This document shows positions 44,509-52,545 of a stretch of 64,000 bases of DNA, piece after piece (within the stretch, counting starts at the first letter, position 1; the number at the start of each line of letters is the position of its first letter). The DNA comes from CAVWSM01 sp963799425 (GTDB taxonomy: Bacteria > Actinomycetota > Actinomycetes > Jiangellales > Jiangellaceae). The stretch spans positions 124,001 to 188,000 of the forward strand of contig CAWCXA010000013.1 in NCBI GenBank assembly GCA_963799425.1, in the 5' to 3' direction. The position numbers and the translations under genes were made by a program. The notes beneath the pieces are model-generated. The model saw only the letters and a program-made list of their open reading frames with translations. It ran no database searches and was not told the DNA's origin.

Positions 44509-45101
44509 GCCTCCGATGGATGGGGTGAACTCATCAAGGCTACCAACTCGCGACACACCGTCTCGACATCGGTGTTGACGAGCGTCACATCGAACTCCGA
44601 CTCCGCTGCCAGCTCTGCCCGCGCGGTCTCCAGCCGTCGCCGCCGCTCGTCCTCCGACTCGGTGCCGCGACCGACGAGGCGGCGAACCATCTCGTCCCAG
44701 CTCGGCGGGGCCAGAAACAGCAGCAACGCGTCAGGCATGGCCGCCCGGACCTGGCGGGCGCCCTGAAGATCGATCTCGAGGAGCGCGGAGCGGCCCGACG
44801 CCAACGCCCGGTCGACTGGACGGCGTGGGGTGCCGTACTTGGCAAGGCCGTGAACCACTGCCCATTCGAGCATCTCGCCGGCGGCCACCATGCGGTCGAA
44901 CTCCGCCTCGGTCACGAAGTGGTAGTGCACCCCGTCCTTCTCTCCCGGTCGGGGGAAGCGCGTGGTGACGGAGACGGAGACCCAGACCTCGGGATGAGCG
45001 TCGCGTAGGTGCCGTACGACGGTGCTCTTGCCGACGGCGGTCGGTCCGGAGAGGACGACCAGCCGTGGCGCATTGGCCCGTGCAGCCGGGGGGTCAGTCA
45101 C
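44505..45101 (-). CDS. gmk: Guanylate kinase
   Basis: A 198-residue protein with a P-loop GPTAVGKST, the GMP-binding TTRFPRPGEKDGVHYHFV and the lid region IDLQGARQVRAAMPDALLLFLAPPS. It makes GDP from GMP. The GTG at 45101 lies inside the end of mihF, so the start is translationally coupled; an upstream in-frame start would be buried deeper in mihF. Confidence 0.96.
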   Translation of the reverse strand: MTDPPAARANAPRLVVLSGPTAVGKSTVVRHLRDAHPEVWVSVSVTTRFPRPGEKDGVHYHFVTEAEFDRMVAAGEMLEWAVVHGLAKYGTPRRPVDRALASGRSALLEIDLQGARQVRAAMPDALLLFLAPPSWDEMVRRLVGRGTESEDERRRRLETARAELAAESEFDVTLVNTDVETVCRELVALMSSPHPSEA

Positions 45102-45435
45102 CGCTCTTGGAGCCGAACTCCTGGACAAGTGCCTCGACCTGGTTGACGCCGAGCCCACGGACCCGACGGCTCTCTGAGATGCCGATGCGCAGCATGATCT
45201 GGGCCGCCTTGACCTTGCCGACGCCGGGCATCGACTCGAGGAGCGCGGAGACCTTCATCTTGCCGATGGCGTCGTCCTGCTGGCCCTCGGTGAGGACCTC
45301 TTTGAGCAGGGTGCTGGTCTGGGTCCCGTGCGAGTGCTTGAGCCGGTTCTTCACCGCGGCTCGCTCCCGGCGCACCTCGGCGGCCTTGGCAAGGGCAGCG
45401 GCGCGCTGCTCGGGAGTCAACGGCGGAAGCGCCAC
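45094..45435 (-). CDS. mihF: Actinobacterial integration host factor mIHF
   Basis: A 113-residue nucleoid protein with the helix-two-turn-helix block MPGVGKVKAAQIMLRIGISESRRVRGLG at residues about 69-96, identical in layout to mycobacterial and Streptomyces mIHF/sIHF. The N-terminal helix is basic. It binds DNA and affects recombination and gene expression. Normally pyrF lies directly upstream; here a 6.3-kb island separates them. Start GTG at 45435. Confidence 0.95.
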   Translation of the reverse strand: MALPPLTPEQRAAALAKAAEVRRERAAVKNRLKHSHGTQTSTLLKEVLTEGQQDDAIGKMKVSALLESMPGVGKVKAAQIMLRIGISESRRVRGLGVNQVEALVQEFGSKSGD

Positions 45436-45480
45436 AGTACGGCTCCAGGGGTTGAGAAAGAACTACGGGATCGGGAAAGG

Positions 45481-45510
45481 AACCTAGCGAGTACGCGACC
45501 CGTGCGCCAA
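45481..45510 (-). promoter_or_regulatory. Candidate promoter for mihF-gmk-rpoZ-coaBC
   Basis: On the - strand TTGGCG, an 18-bp spacer and TAGGTT lie 46-75 bp upstream of the mihF start. The insertion between pyrF and mihF would require this operon to have its own promoter. Confidence 0.35.
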
Positions 45511-45566
45511 CGCGGGGTGGCCGCTCGCTGGGTTGACCTCAGGCACACGTCGGGCACCCTGGGTAG

Positions 45567-48506
45567 GTGCAGGGGGAGCCGGTGATCGTCGGACGCGATG
45601 ACGAGATCGCGATCGCGTTGCGCGTCCTCGGCTCGCCGCGCGCTGCGTTGCTCGTCAGCGGTGATGCGGGGATCGGCAAGACGCGGCTCAGCCGTGAGAT
45701 CGGCGATCGACTGACGGTCTCCGGGGGTGTTGTGCTGGTTGGCCACTGCCTGCCTGTTGCGTCCCATCTGCCACTCCTTCCTGTCGTCGAGATCGTGCGA
45801 AGTCTGGCCATGGATCCCGAGAGTGCGATGCGGGCCGTACGAAGCTCCGCGCCGCCCTTTGTCGAACGTGAGCTAGCCCGTGTGATCCCAGAGCTCGCGG
45901 TCGGAGAGCCTGCGGGGCCGGGGGAAGGTTGGGAGCGCGAGCGCCTGTTTGCCGCACTTGCCCTGGTCGTCGACCGGTGCTCCGCGATCCGACGCCTTGT
46001 ACTCGTGGTCGAGGACGCGCACTGGGCGGATCCAACGACTCGCGACTTCCTCAGCTACCTCCTGGCGCAGCCCCGGGCGGCCGGCCCCAACCTCGTGGTG
46101 ACGACGCGGCGCCGCCCCGATCTCGGCATGGACGCCGCCGACTGGATCGACCTGATGCAGCGCCTGCCAGACGTGACAAGCCTCGACCTAGGTCCGCTTG
46201 ACGTGGACGCCGTGGCACATCAGGTCGAGCACCTGCTCCCCGCCCCGTTGAGCGCGATGGTGGTCGACGACCTCGCCCGTCGCTCCGAGGGCAACCCGTT
46301 CTTCGTCGAACAGCTCGCCCAGTCGTACGCGGGCGAGGGTGACGCCGACCGCGACGGCGCCCCGATGCCGTGGTCTCTGTCGGAGAGTCTGCGCCGCCGC
46401 GTACACGGCGTCTCCCAGACGGCACGTCGGCTCACCGACGCGATGAGCGTGGCCGCGCGTCCGCTCACGTACGACTCGCTGGCAGCCGTCTGCGAGCTAT
46501 CCACCAGCGAGGTACAGGACGGCCTTCGCGAGCTCGCCGATGCCCGGCTGGTCAGGGATGTGGCGACCTCGCGGGGACACGAGATGAGTCACGTGCTCAT
46601 CGCCGAGGCCGTCGTAGACGGCCTTCTCGAGGGCGAACGCGCAGGCCTGCACGTCAAGCTCGGCGAGCTGCTCGACCAGACGGGCGACCCGTCAGATGCG
46701 GCCGAAGCGGCGGGCCACTGGCGGGCAGCCGGCCGTGCGGTGCAGGAGCTGGATGCGACGGTCCGCGCGGCACGGCACGCGGAGAGCCTCTACTCGCAGG
46801 AGGAGGCGGCCGAGCTGTGGCAGCGAGCCGCAGAACTCGCGGCCGCCGTCCCCGGCAGTCGGGACAAGGCCGTACGCCTCTACGTCAAGGCGGCCAAGGC
46901 GTGGCAGGGTGCTGGTGACGCCGCCCGCGCATACGAGGCGGCCACGCGGGGACGGTCACTCGTCACAGCGGAGACTGACCCGGTTGTCGCCGGGCAGATC
47001 CTGATGTGGCTTGGCGCCACCAGCTTCGTCGTCAGCCGAGAGCAGACAGTGACGCTCGGCGCCGATGCCGTCCGCGTCCTGCGAAAGCTGCCGCCTTCTC
47101 CGGAGCTCGCAGAAGCGCTGCTATGGCTGGATCTTTCGTACATGACCCTTGGCCAAGCGGCCGAGGGAGAGCCGTACGTGCATGAAGCCATCGACATTGC
47201 CAAACGCATCGGCGATCATGCCCTGCTGGCCAAATCGTGGGCACGTCTCGCAAACGACTACTGGACCCTGGGCCAGCTCGACGAGGCCAGGGCCGCCTTC
47301 CAGCGCGTCCGGTCGGTCGCCGCGTCGATGCCGGACGCTGTGACGGGATTGCTGTGGATCGTGGCCGCGGACACCGATTTGGGGCTGAAGCGAAACGAGC
47401 TCGAACGGGTCGTGACGCAAGGAACGGAGGATCTTCGGTTGCTCCGTGCGAGCGGCCACCAGAGCGACGTCTTCACCCGCCTCCTGACGACCAACATCGC
47501 CGAGGCGCTCCTCGAGCTTGGTCGGGTCTCGGATGCCGATGCTGTGCTCACGGCCGACCTGCCTCCCATGACGGCGGCCGCTGAGTTCCTCTACGGGGTG
47601 CGAGCCCGCATCGAGCTGTGCCTCGGCGAGCTAGCCGCGGCACACGATTTGGTTACGCGCGTCATCCAGGCAGGGACGGATCCTCCCGCCGAGATGCAAC
47701 GCGAGCGTGCCATGGACCTTGCCGAGGTGCTGTTGTGGCATCGGGAGCCCGCGGCGGCGCGCGACGTGGCGGTCGCCGGGCTGCAGGCCGCGGCGGGCAC
47801 GGACGAGGTTGAGCGTTGTGCCGCGCTGTTCGTCAATGCGATGCGGGCGGCGGCCGACCTCGCATCCGTCAGTCGTGCTCGGAGTGCGACAACCGTCGAG
47901 GACCTCGACGCTCTCCTCAGTGGTTGGGGCACCGACCCGTTCGAGCAGGAGGCTTGGGACGTGACATGTCCCCTGCTCGGCGTGATCTGGGAGGCGGAGC
48001 GCGGCAGGGCGCTGGGGCGATCCGATCCCGATTCTTGGCAGCGGGTCGCTGTCCGTTGGCGTGACCTTGGTCGCCCGCACCGCTACGCGTACGCCCGGTG
48101 GCGCCAGGCCGAAGCTCTGGTGCTCGCCGGAGCGCCGCGCGACGGCATTGCCGAGATCCTGACCGACGCGGCTGACTCTGCGCGCACCCACGTCCCGCTG
48201 CGGGAAGAGATCGAGGCGCTGAGCAAGGCCGCAAGGATTCCGCTTGTCCGCGCCGCGCGTGCGGACGCACCAGGGCGGAAGGGGTCGGAGCGTCCGTTCG
48301 GCCTGACCGAGCGTGAGGACCAGGTCCTGCGACTCGTCGCGCGTGGTCTCACCAATGCCAACATCGGCGCAGAGCTCTACGTGAGCCCCAAAACGGTCAG
48401 CGTCCATGTGACCGGCATCCTGCGCAAGCTCCACGCCACCAGCCGGTCCGAGGCCGCCTGGATCGCACGGCAGGCCGGCCTGTTCGCCGACGACTCATCC
48501 GGCTAG
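45567..48506 (+). CDS. Large ATP-binding LuxR-family (LAL/STAND) transcriptional regulator
   Basis: A 979-residue MalT-like protein. The N-terminal AAA/STAND domain has Walker A GDAGIGKT at residues 32-39 and Walker B-like LVLVVEDAHWADP near 150. The middle is a long helical TPR-like region (about 370-880). The C-terminal LuxR helix-turn-helix reads LTEREDQVLRLVARGLTNAN ... SPKTVSVHVTGILRKLHATS. GTG at 45567 is used; GTG at 45582 is possible. LALs sense inducers and activate nearby promoters, so the small membrane-protein genes downstream are natural candidate targets (inference). Confidence 0.93.
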   Translation: MQGEPVIVGRDDEIAIALRVLGSPRAALLVSGDAGIGKTRLSREIGDRLTVSGGVVLVGHCLPVASHLPLLPVVEIVRSLAMDPESAMRAVRSSAPPFVERELARVIPELAVGEPAGPGEGWERERLFAALALVVDRCSAIRRLVLVVEDAHWADPTTRDFLSYLLAQPRAAGPNLVVTTRRRPDLGMDAADWIDLMQRLPDVTSLDLGPLDVDAVAHQVEHLLPAPLSAMVVDDLARRSEGNPFFVEQLAQSYAGEGDADRDGAPMPWSLSESLRRRVHGVSQTARRLTDAMSVAARPLTYDSLAAVCELSTSEVQDGLRELADARLVRDVATSRGHEMSHVLIAEAVVDGLLEGERAGLHVKLGELLDQTGDPSDAAEAAGHWRAAGRAVQELDATVRAARHAESLYSQEEAAELWQRAAELAAAVPGSRDKAVRLYVKAAKAWQGAGDAARAYEAATRGRSLVTAETDPVVAGQILMWLGATSFVVSREQTVTLGADAVRVLRKLPPSPELAEALLWLDLSYMTLGQAAEGEPYVHEAIDIAKRIGDHALLAKSWARLANDYWTLGQLDEARAAFQRVRSVAASMPDAVTGLLWIVAADTDLGLKRNELERVVTQGTEDLRLLRASGHQSDVFTRLLTTNIAEALLELGRVSDADAVLTADLPPMTAAAEFLYGVRARIELCLGELAAAHDLVTRVIQAGTDPPAEMQRERAMDLAEVLLWHREPAAARDVAVAGLQAAAGTDEVERCAALFVNAMRAAADLASVSRARSATTVEDLDALLSGWGTDPFEQEAWDVTCPLLGVIWEAERGRALGRSDPDSWQRVAVRWRDLGRPHRYAYARWRQAEALVLAGAPRDGIAEILTDAADSARTHVPLREEIEALSKAARIPLVRAARADAPGRKGSERPFGLTEREDQVLRLVARGLTNANIGAELYVSPKTVSVHVTGILRKLHATSRSEAAWIARQAGLFADDSSG

Positions 48507-48670
48507 GGACCGACTCCCCTCGCGTCTAAGGCATTTGGGCGCCAGGTCCTAGGAGTTCTTCCGATGTGGCCGTCGTCGTCCGAGATCACGCTCCAAGTGT
48601 TGATGCGGAACGGACCGTCGGTCTCAAGGTGAGACCCCCCGACACCGCGATACACAAGGGGGCAATTGCC

Positions 48671-48970
48671 ATGACCACCACCATCTCCACTCGTGCCGGA
48701 TCGCCGTACCGCATCGGGCTCGTCGTAGTTCTCGCGCTGGCCGCGATGGTCGGAGCACTTCTCGTCGCCGGCCTGGTCAGCGGCCGTGACAGCAGCACCA
48801 CCGAGGCACCAGCGAGCGACACGCCGAGCGTTCAGCAGGAGGCGCCCCTCTTCCAGGACAACGGCGTGGGGCCTGGCCGGCCCTACCGAGACGCCGAAAT
48901 CGCCGAGGAAGGCGTGCCGAGCACGACCAACGTGGGACCGGGACGGCCCGTCAAGGATGCCGAGCGGTAA
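48671..48970 (+). CDS. Small single-pass membrane protein with two GPGRPxKDAE motifs (copy A)
   Basis: A 99-residue protein not matching any family I recognise. Residues 14-36 form one transmembrane helix after a short Thr/Ser N-terminus. A Thr/Ser/Ala-rich linker follows, then FQDNGVGPGRPYRDAEI (motif at 67-77) and GPGRPVKDAER at the C-terminus (89-99). Topology by charge is uncertain, but the motif half is probably outside. GGGGG precedes the ATG at 48671, and a strong hairpin follows. Two further copies and one broken copy lie within 3 kb. Confidence 0.8.
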   Translation: MTTTISTRAGSPYRIGLVVVLALAAMVGALLVAGLVSGRDSSTTEAPASDTPSVQQEAPLFQDNGVGPGRPYRDAEIAEEGVPSTTNVGPGRPVKDAER

Positions 48971-48997
48971 AGCTGCACGGACGAGCGGCAGGGGAAC

Positions 48998-49034
48998 GCT
49001 GTGCACGACCTGTGATTGGGGTCGTGCACAGCGT
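48998..49034. terminator. Hairpin after the copy A gene
   Basis: CGCTGTGCACGACC and GGTCGTGCACAGCG form a perfect 14-bp stem with a 9-nt loop, 27 bp past the stop at 48970. It is a strong candidate for intrinsic termination. Confidence 0.65.
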
Positions 49035-49109
49035 CGGGTGCTAGGTGGCTGACGAGCAGGTCTCCTGATACGGCCGGTTGGGAACGACGGCGTCCCACTC
49101 TTCCTGGCT

Positions 49110-49252
49110 GAGGCCTTCGAGCAACCCCCACCGATCTACCAGGACAACGGCGAGGGCCCGGCGGCCCTACAAGGACAGCGAGATCTCTGAGGGCCTGCCA
49201 TTTGACGCGCCTGCCAGCGGCCCGGCGGCCGGACAAGCCCGCCGAGAGGTAG
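49110..49252 (+). pseudogene. Decayed copy of the GPGRPxKDAEI protein family
   Basis: The sequence encodes IYQDNGEGP in one frame, then RRPYKDSEISEGLPF in another, matching copy C (LYQDDGPGPGRPYKDSEISEG) almost residue for residue. The second motif survives only as ARRPDKPAER followed by a stop at 49252, matching the GRPVKDAER end of copy A. At least one deletion near 49160 breaks the frame, and the N-terminal transmembrane half is missing. Boundaries are approximate. Confidence 0.65.
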
Positions 49253-49451
49253 CAGACCACCTGCACGGACCGTGCCCAGGGAGAACGCCTACGTGATCTC
49301 CGAGCGCGGTCCGTCAGCATGCCGTCGCTACCAGTGCGACTTTCGCTCATTGCTCATTGCAGCCGTATCTGCGAATCACGCGTTGCCTCCTCAAGCCATC
49401 ACGATGCGGCCGCTGGACACCACGACCGCACCACCACAAGGGAGGGACATC

Positions 49452-49892
49452 ATGTCCACAATCACCGCCCCGCCACGTGGCTTCCGAGTGCCCGTGCTGG
49501 TCATCGTCGTCACGCTGGTCGCCGCAGTCATTACCGCCGCGGTCGTCGCCTTCGCGCTCAACACGGGGTCCGGCGACGACACACCGTCGCCGACCTCGCA
49601 CGCACCCGCCGCCCAGCTCGCGGCCTATGGAAGCGCGGCGGCAGCCGCCGAGCACGCCATGAGCTCGACCCAGGTATCCGACCTGGCACGCGCCCAGTCC
49701 GCTGACACCGCGCGACTGCAAGGCCAGGCTGACCTCTGGGCGCAGCAGGGATCACCAAACCAGGACACCGGCGTCGTGCCGCCCGGCAGGCCGTTCAAGG
49801 ATGCCGAGATCTCGGACCCTGGAGTGCCTGCCGCGCCCGGCCCGGGAGCAGGCAGCAAACCCCGCGGCGCTGACAACTACGCCCTGCGCTGA
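49452..49892 (+). CDS. Small single-pass membrane protein with GPGRPxKDAEI-type motif (copy B)
   Basis: A 146-residue protein. The N-terminus MSTITAPPRGFRVPVLVIVV is shared with copy C, with a transmembrane helix at 14-36. A longer Ala/Ser/Gln linker (48-100) carries PPGRPFKDAEIS at 110-121, and a degenerate second motif (GPGAGSKPRGAD) is at 130-141. GGGAGG precedes the ATG at 49452. A hairpin follows the stop. Function unknown. Confidence 0.8.
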   Translation: MSTITAPPRGFRVPVLVIVVTLVAAVITAAVVAFALNTGSGDDTPSPTSHAPAAQLAAYGSAAAAAEHAMSSTQVSDLARAQSADTARLQGQADLWAQQGSPNQDTGVVPPGRPFKDAEISDPGVPAAPGPGAGSKPRGADNYALR

Positions 49893-49904
49893 CGATCACG
49901 ACTA

Positions 49905-49938
49905 GCTACGCGCGGTCCTTGTGGACCGCGCGTAGTTG
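49905..49938. terminator. Bidirectional hairpin between copy B and the response regulator
   Basis: CTACGCGCGGTCC and GGACCGCGCGTAG form a 13-bp perfect stem with a TTGT loop. It lies between convergent genes and could serve both. Confidence 0.7.
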
Positions 49939-49960
49939 TCTGCATCCGTCGGTGGCCGAG

Positions 49961-50611
49961 TCAGCTCGTGCTGCTGAGGTACGTGAGGACCGCCAGCACA
50001 CGCCGGTTGTCTGCGCTGCCCTCGGGTAGGCCAAGTTTCCGAAACACGTGCTGAACATGGGTGCCGACGGTGTTCGTGCTCACCACGAGCCGATCAGCAA
50101 TGCCCCTGTCGGACATACCCGCCGCCAACAGATGGAGCACCTCGCGCTCGCGGCCGGTGAGCAAACTGAGCGGCGTTCCTCGTCGCTGCTTCTTCGCCAG
50201 CCGGGCGATGAGCTCAGGATCCACCACCGTGCCTCCCGCGACGATCCGCTCAAGGGCAACTGAGATTTGAAACGGCTCGAGCACTCGATCCTTCAGCAGA
50301 TAACCCGTGCACGGCTCGCTGCCCAAGAGCAGACGTTGCAGGTAGTCGGCGACGACGTAGCTCGACAGCACGAGGATCCCGAGATCTGGCCAGCTCCGGC
50401 GCAGCGCCGTGGCCACACACAGGCCTTCGTCCCGGTACGTGGGCGGCATCCTGATGTCGAGCACCACCGCGTCCGGCATTTGGGCCCGTACGGCGGCAGG
50501 CACCAGTTCTGCCCGACCAAGTGATTCGACGATGTCGTGCCCCGCGTTGGTAAGCACCCTCGTCAAGCCTTCGCGAACGATTGCCGAGTCGTCGATCAGG
50601 ACCAGTCGCAT
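49961..50611 (-). CDS. NarL/FixJ-family response regulator, orphan
   Basis: A 216-residue protein with a receiver domain (residues 1-120): acidic pair D7-D8, phosphoacceptor D52 in VVLDIRMPP, and K107 in YLLKDRV. The LuxR HTH is at about 150-205 (LTGREREVLHLLAAGMSDRG). All phosphorylation residues are intact, but no histidine kinase is encoded in the island. It points toward copy B on the opposite strand. Confidence 0.93.
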   Translation of the reverse strand: MRLVLIDDSAIVREGLTRVLTNAGHDIVESLGRAELVPAAVRAQMPDAVVLDIRMPPTYRDEGLCVATALRRSWPDLGILVLSSYVVADYLQRLLLGSEPCTGYLLKDRVLEPFQISVALERIVAGGTVVDPELIARLAKKQRRGTPLSLLTGREREVLHLLAAGMSDRGIADRLVVSTNTVGTHVQHVFRKLGLPEGSADNRRVLAVLTYLSSTS

Positions 50612-51321
50612 GGCATGGAACTCCCGTCGTCCTACACGGCAGCATCAATGCTGTACACCAGCACTGCAATGCACCTCTTCTGTCATCGACGTCGGGCACC
50701 ATTTGCGGTGCTCGAATGCAAACGCGAGAACTGTGTGACGGCATGGAGAAGTCTCGGGTTCCACGATTGCCTGTATCGGCGTGGGTGGATTGGTGTACCG
50801 GGTGCGAGGTGTCCCGGCACTCGTTGGGCCGGCCCTCAGTCATCCGAAAATGGGCGCAACCCACCTATCAGCGGAGCCCTTACTAGTCTGATAGGACGCG
50901 CGAAATGATGGCGTGTCCGGCTGCAGGCGCGGATCGCAGCGAGGCTCGAGGCGTCGGTACGGCGCCGCACGATAAGCGCGTCATGGCGCTGTGCATCGTC
51001 ATCAGCTCGACACCTCCTCGCTCTCACGCGGCTTACTCGCCCTGCGGCGAAGGATTTCTCTCAAGTTAGGCGGGGCGAAACCAGTAAGCAACCTGGTTTC
51101 GCTCGGGAATGTCGCTCTGCGATCGAGTGGACATCGACCGTGCCCATTCATCCCCCGCCCTCACTGAAACTCGTGATTTCGGCGGCGCTCACGGATTGCC
51201 GTGACGCTCGGCGGCGGACACGAGCGCATGGTCTTGGCAGGCAGGACCAAGGCACCGCCAGGTGCGGATGGGGTGTTGCCGCCAAACCAAGACGCACATC
51301 AGCCCAACAGGGAGACAGACC
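50612..51321. other. 700-bp intergenic region upstream of copy C
   Basis: No convincing gene on either strand. It contains an inverted repeat CGAAACCAG-TAAGCAAC-CTGGTTTCG at about 51077-51102. The length suits a regulatory region for the rightward copy C gene and/or the leftward response regulator. Confidence 0.45.
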
Positions 51322-51669
51322 ATGTCCACGATCACCGCACCGCCGCGTGGCCTCCGCGTCCCCCCGCTGTTCATCGTGCTAGCGATCGTTGCCGTGGTCG
51401 TCCTTGCGGCAGTGATCGCGTTTGCGTTGAACTCCGAGTCCGCGGATGACACCCGGACGCCAGCCGTAGAAGCGTCTGCGGCGCAGTCGCAGACAAACGG
51501 CAGCGCAACCGCCGCCGAGCGCGTCCTTCGGTCGAGTGTGCCGCTGTACCAGGACGACGGCCCCGGCCCCGGAAGGCCGTATAAGGACAGCGAGATCTCC
51601 GAGGGTCTACTGCCGGTCGCTAGCAACGGCCCCGGTCGTCCAGTGAAGGATGCTGAGATCAGCCGTTAA
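51322..51669 (+). CDS. Small single-pass membrane protein with two GPGRPxKDAEI motifs (copy C)
   Basis: A 115-residue protein with N-terminus MSTITAPPRGLRVPPLFIVL almost identical to copy B, a transmembrane helix at about 14-36, and an Ala/Thr/Glu-rich linker. Motif one is GPGRPYKDSEI at 82-92 and motif two GPGRPVKDAEI at 103-113, ending ISR. Start at 51322. It is the last island gene, converging on pyrF 39 bp away. Confidence 0.8.
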   Translation: MSTITAPPRGLRVPPLFIVLAIVAVVVLAAVIAFALNSESADDTRTPAVEASAAQSQTNGSATAAERVLRSSVPLYQDDGPGPGRPYKDSEISEGLLPVASNGPGRPVKDAEISR

Positions 51670-51708
51670 CAGGCTGGCACCCGCCTCGCGCGGAGTCATG
51701 TCCCTGAC

Positions 51709-52545
51709 TCAGCCAGACAACGCTGCGACGCAGGCCTCGAGCGTGCGGCTAGCCGCATCGCGCAGGCCACTGACGGACGGTCCCGCCGCGAGCACCTCGC
51801 GGGACGACGACGGCAGCACGTTGTGCAGCGCTGCACCGAACACCTGCCTTAGGTCTTTGGCTGAGCCTCCCTGAGCCCCGATGCCCGGGGCGAGCAGCGG
51901 ACCGTTGACGTCGAGGTCCTCTCCCGACTCACCAATCGTCGCACCGACGACGCAGCCCACGGAGCCCATCGGTACAGCCCCAGCGTTGGCGGCGCGCACG
52001 TGGTCCAGCATGGTGCCCGCGACCGTAAGACCGTCGGCGCCGCGGGCGTGCTGCACCTCCGGCCCCTCGGGATTGGAGGTCAGCGCCAGGACAAAGACCC
52101 CCGACTCATTGGCCGCCGCAGTGTCAAGCACGGGCCGCAAGGACTCGAATCCGAGGTACGGCGACACGGTCACGGCGTCGGAGAACAGCGGCGACGAGGA
52201 GCGTACGTATGCATCGGCGTACGCCTGCATCGTCGAGCCGATGTCGCCGCGCTTGGCGTCCATGAGCACCAACGCACCAGCGGCCCGCGAGTCGCGAACG
52301 ACGCGCTCCAGCACCGCGATGCCCCGCGAGCCGTGGCGCTCGAAGAACGCCGACTGCGGCTTGAGCACCGCGACCCGGTCAGCGAGCGCCTCGACAACGG
52401 TTAGCGTGAACCTCTCGACGCCGTCGACGTCATCGGCCAGGCCCCATGCCCGCAGCAGCGACGGGTGCGGGTCGATGCCGACGCACAGCGGACCGCGTTT
52501 GCCCATCGCATCGTGCAGCCGTGCACCGAACGACACGCCCGTCAT
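51709..52545 (-). CDS. pyrF: Orotidine 5'-phosphate decarboxylase
   Basis: A 278-residue long-type OMP decarboxylase. It has LCVGIDPHPSLLRAWGL, the catalytic KRGDI loop in LMDAKRGDIGSTMQAYADAY, and the phosphate-binding LAPGIGAQGG. It makes UMP, the last step of the pathway. The ATG at 52545 overlaps the pyrD stop by 4 nt. It is the last gene of the leftward pyr operon; in many Actinobacteria mihF follows directly. Confidence 0.97.
   Translation of the reverse strand: MTGVSFGARLHDAMGKRGPLCVGIDPHPSLLRAWGLADDVDGVERFTLTVVEALADRVAVLKPQSAFFERHGSRGIAVLERVVRDSRAAGALVLMDAKRGDIGSTMQAYADAYVRSSSPLFSDAVTVSPYLGFESLRPVLDTAAANESGVFVLALTSNPEGPEVQHARGADGLTVAGTMLDHVRAANAGAVPMGSVGCVVGATIGESGEDLDVNGPLLAPGIGAQGGSAKDLRQVFGAALHNVLPSSSREVLAAGPSVSGLRDAASRTLEACVAALSG

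Noticed and set aside
48671..51669. CRISPR or tandem DNA repeat explanation for the recurring motif
   Set aside because: The repetition is at protein level in separate genes, with diverged nucleotide sequence and no regular spacer pattern.
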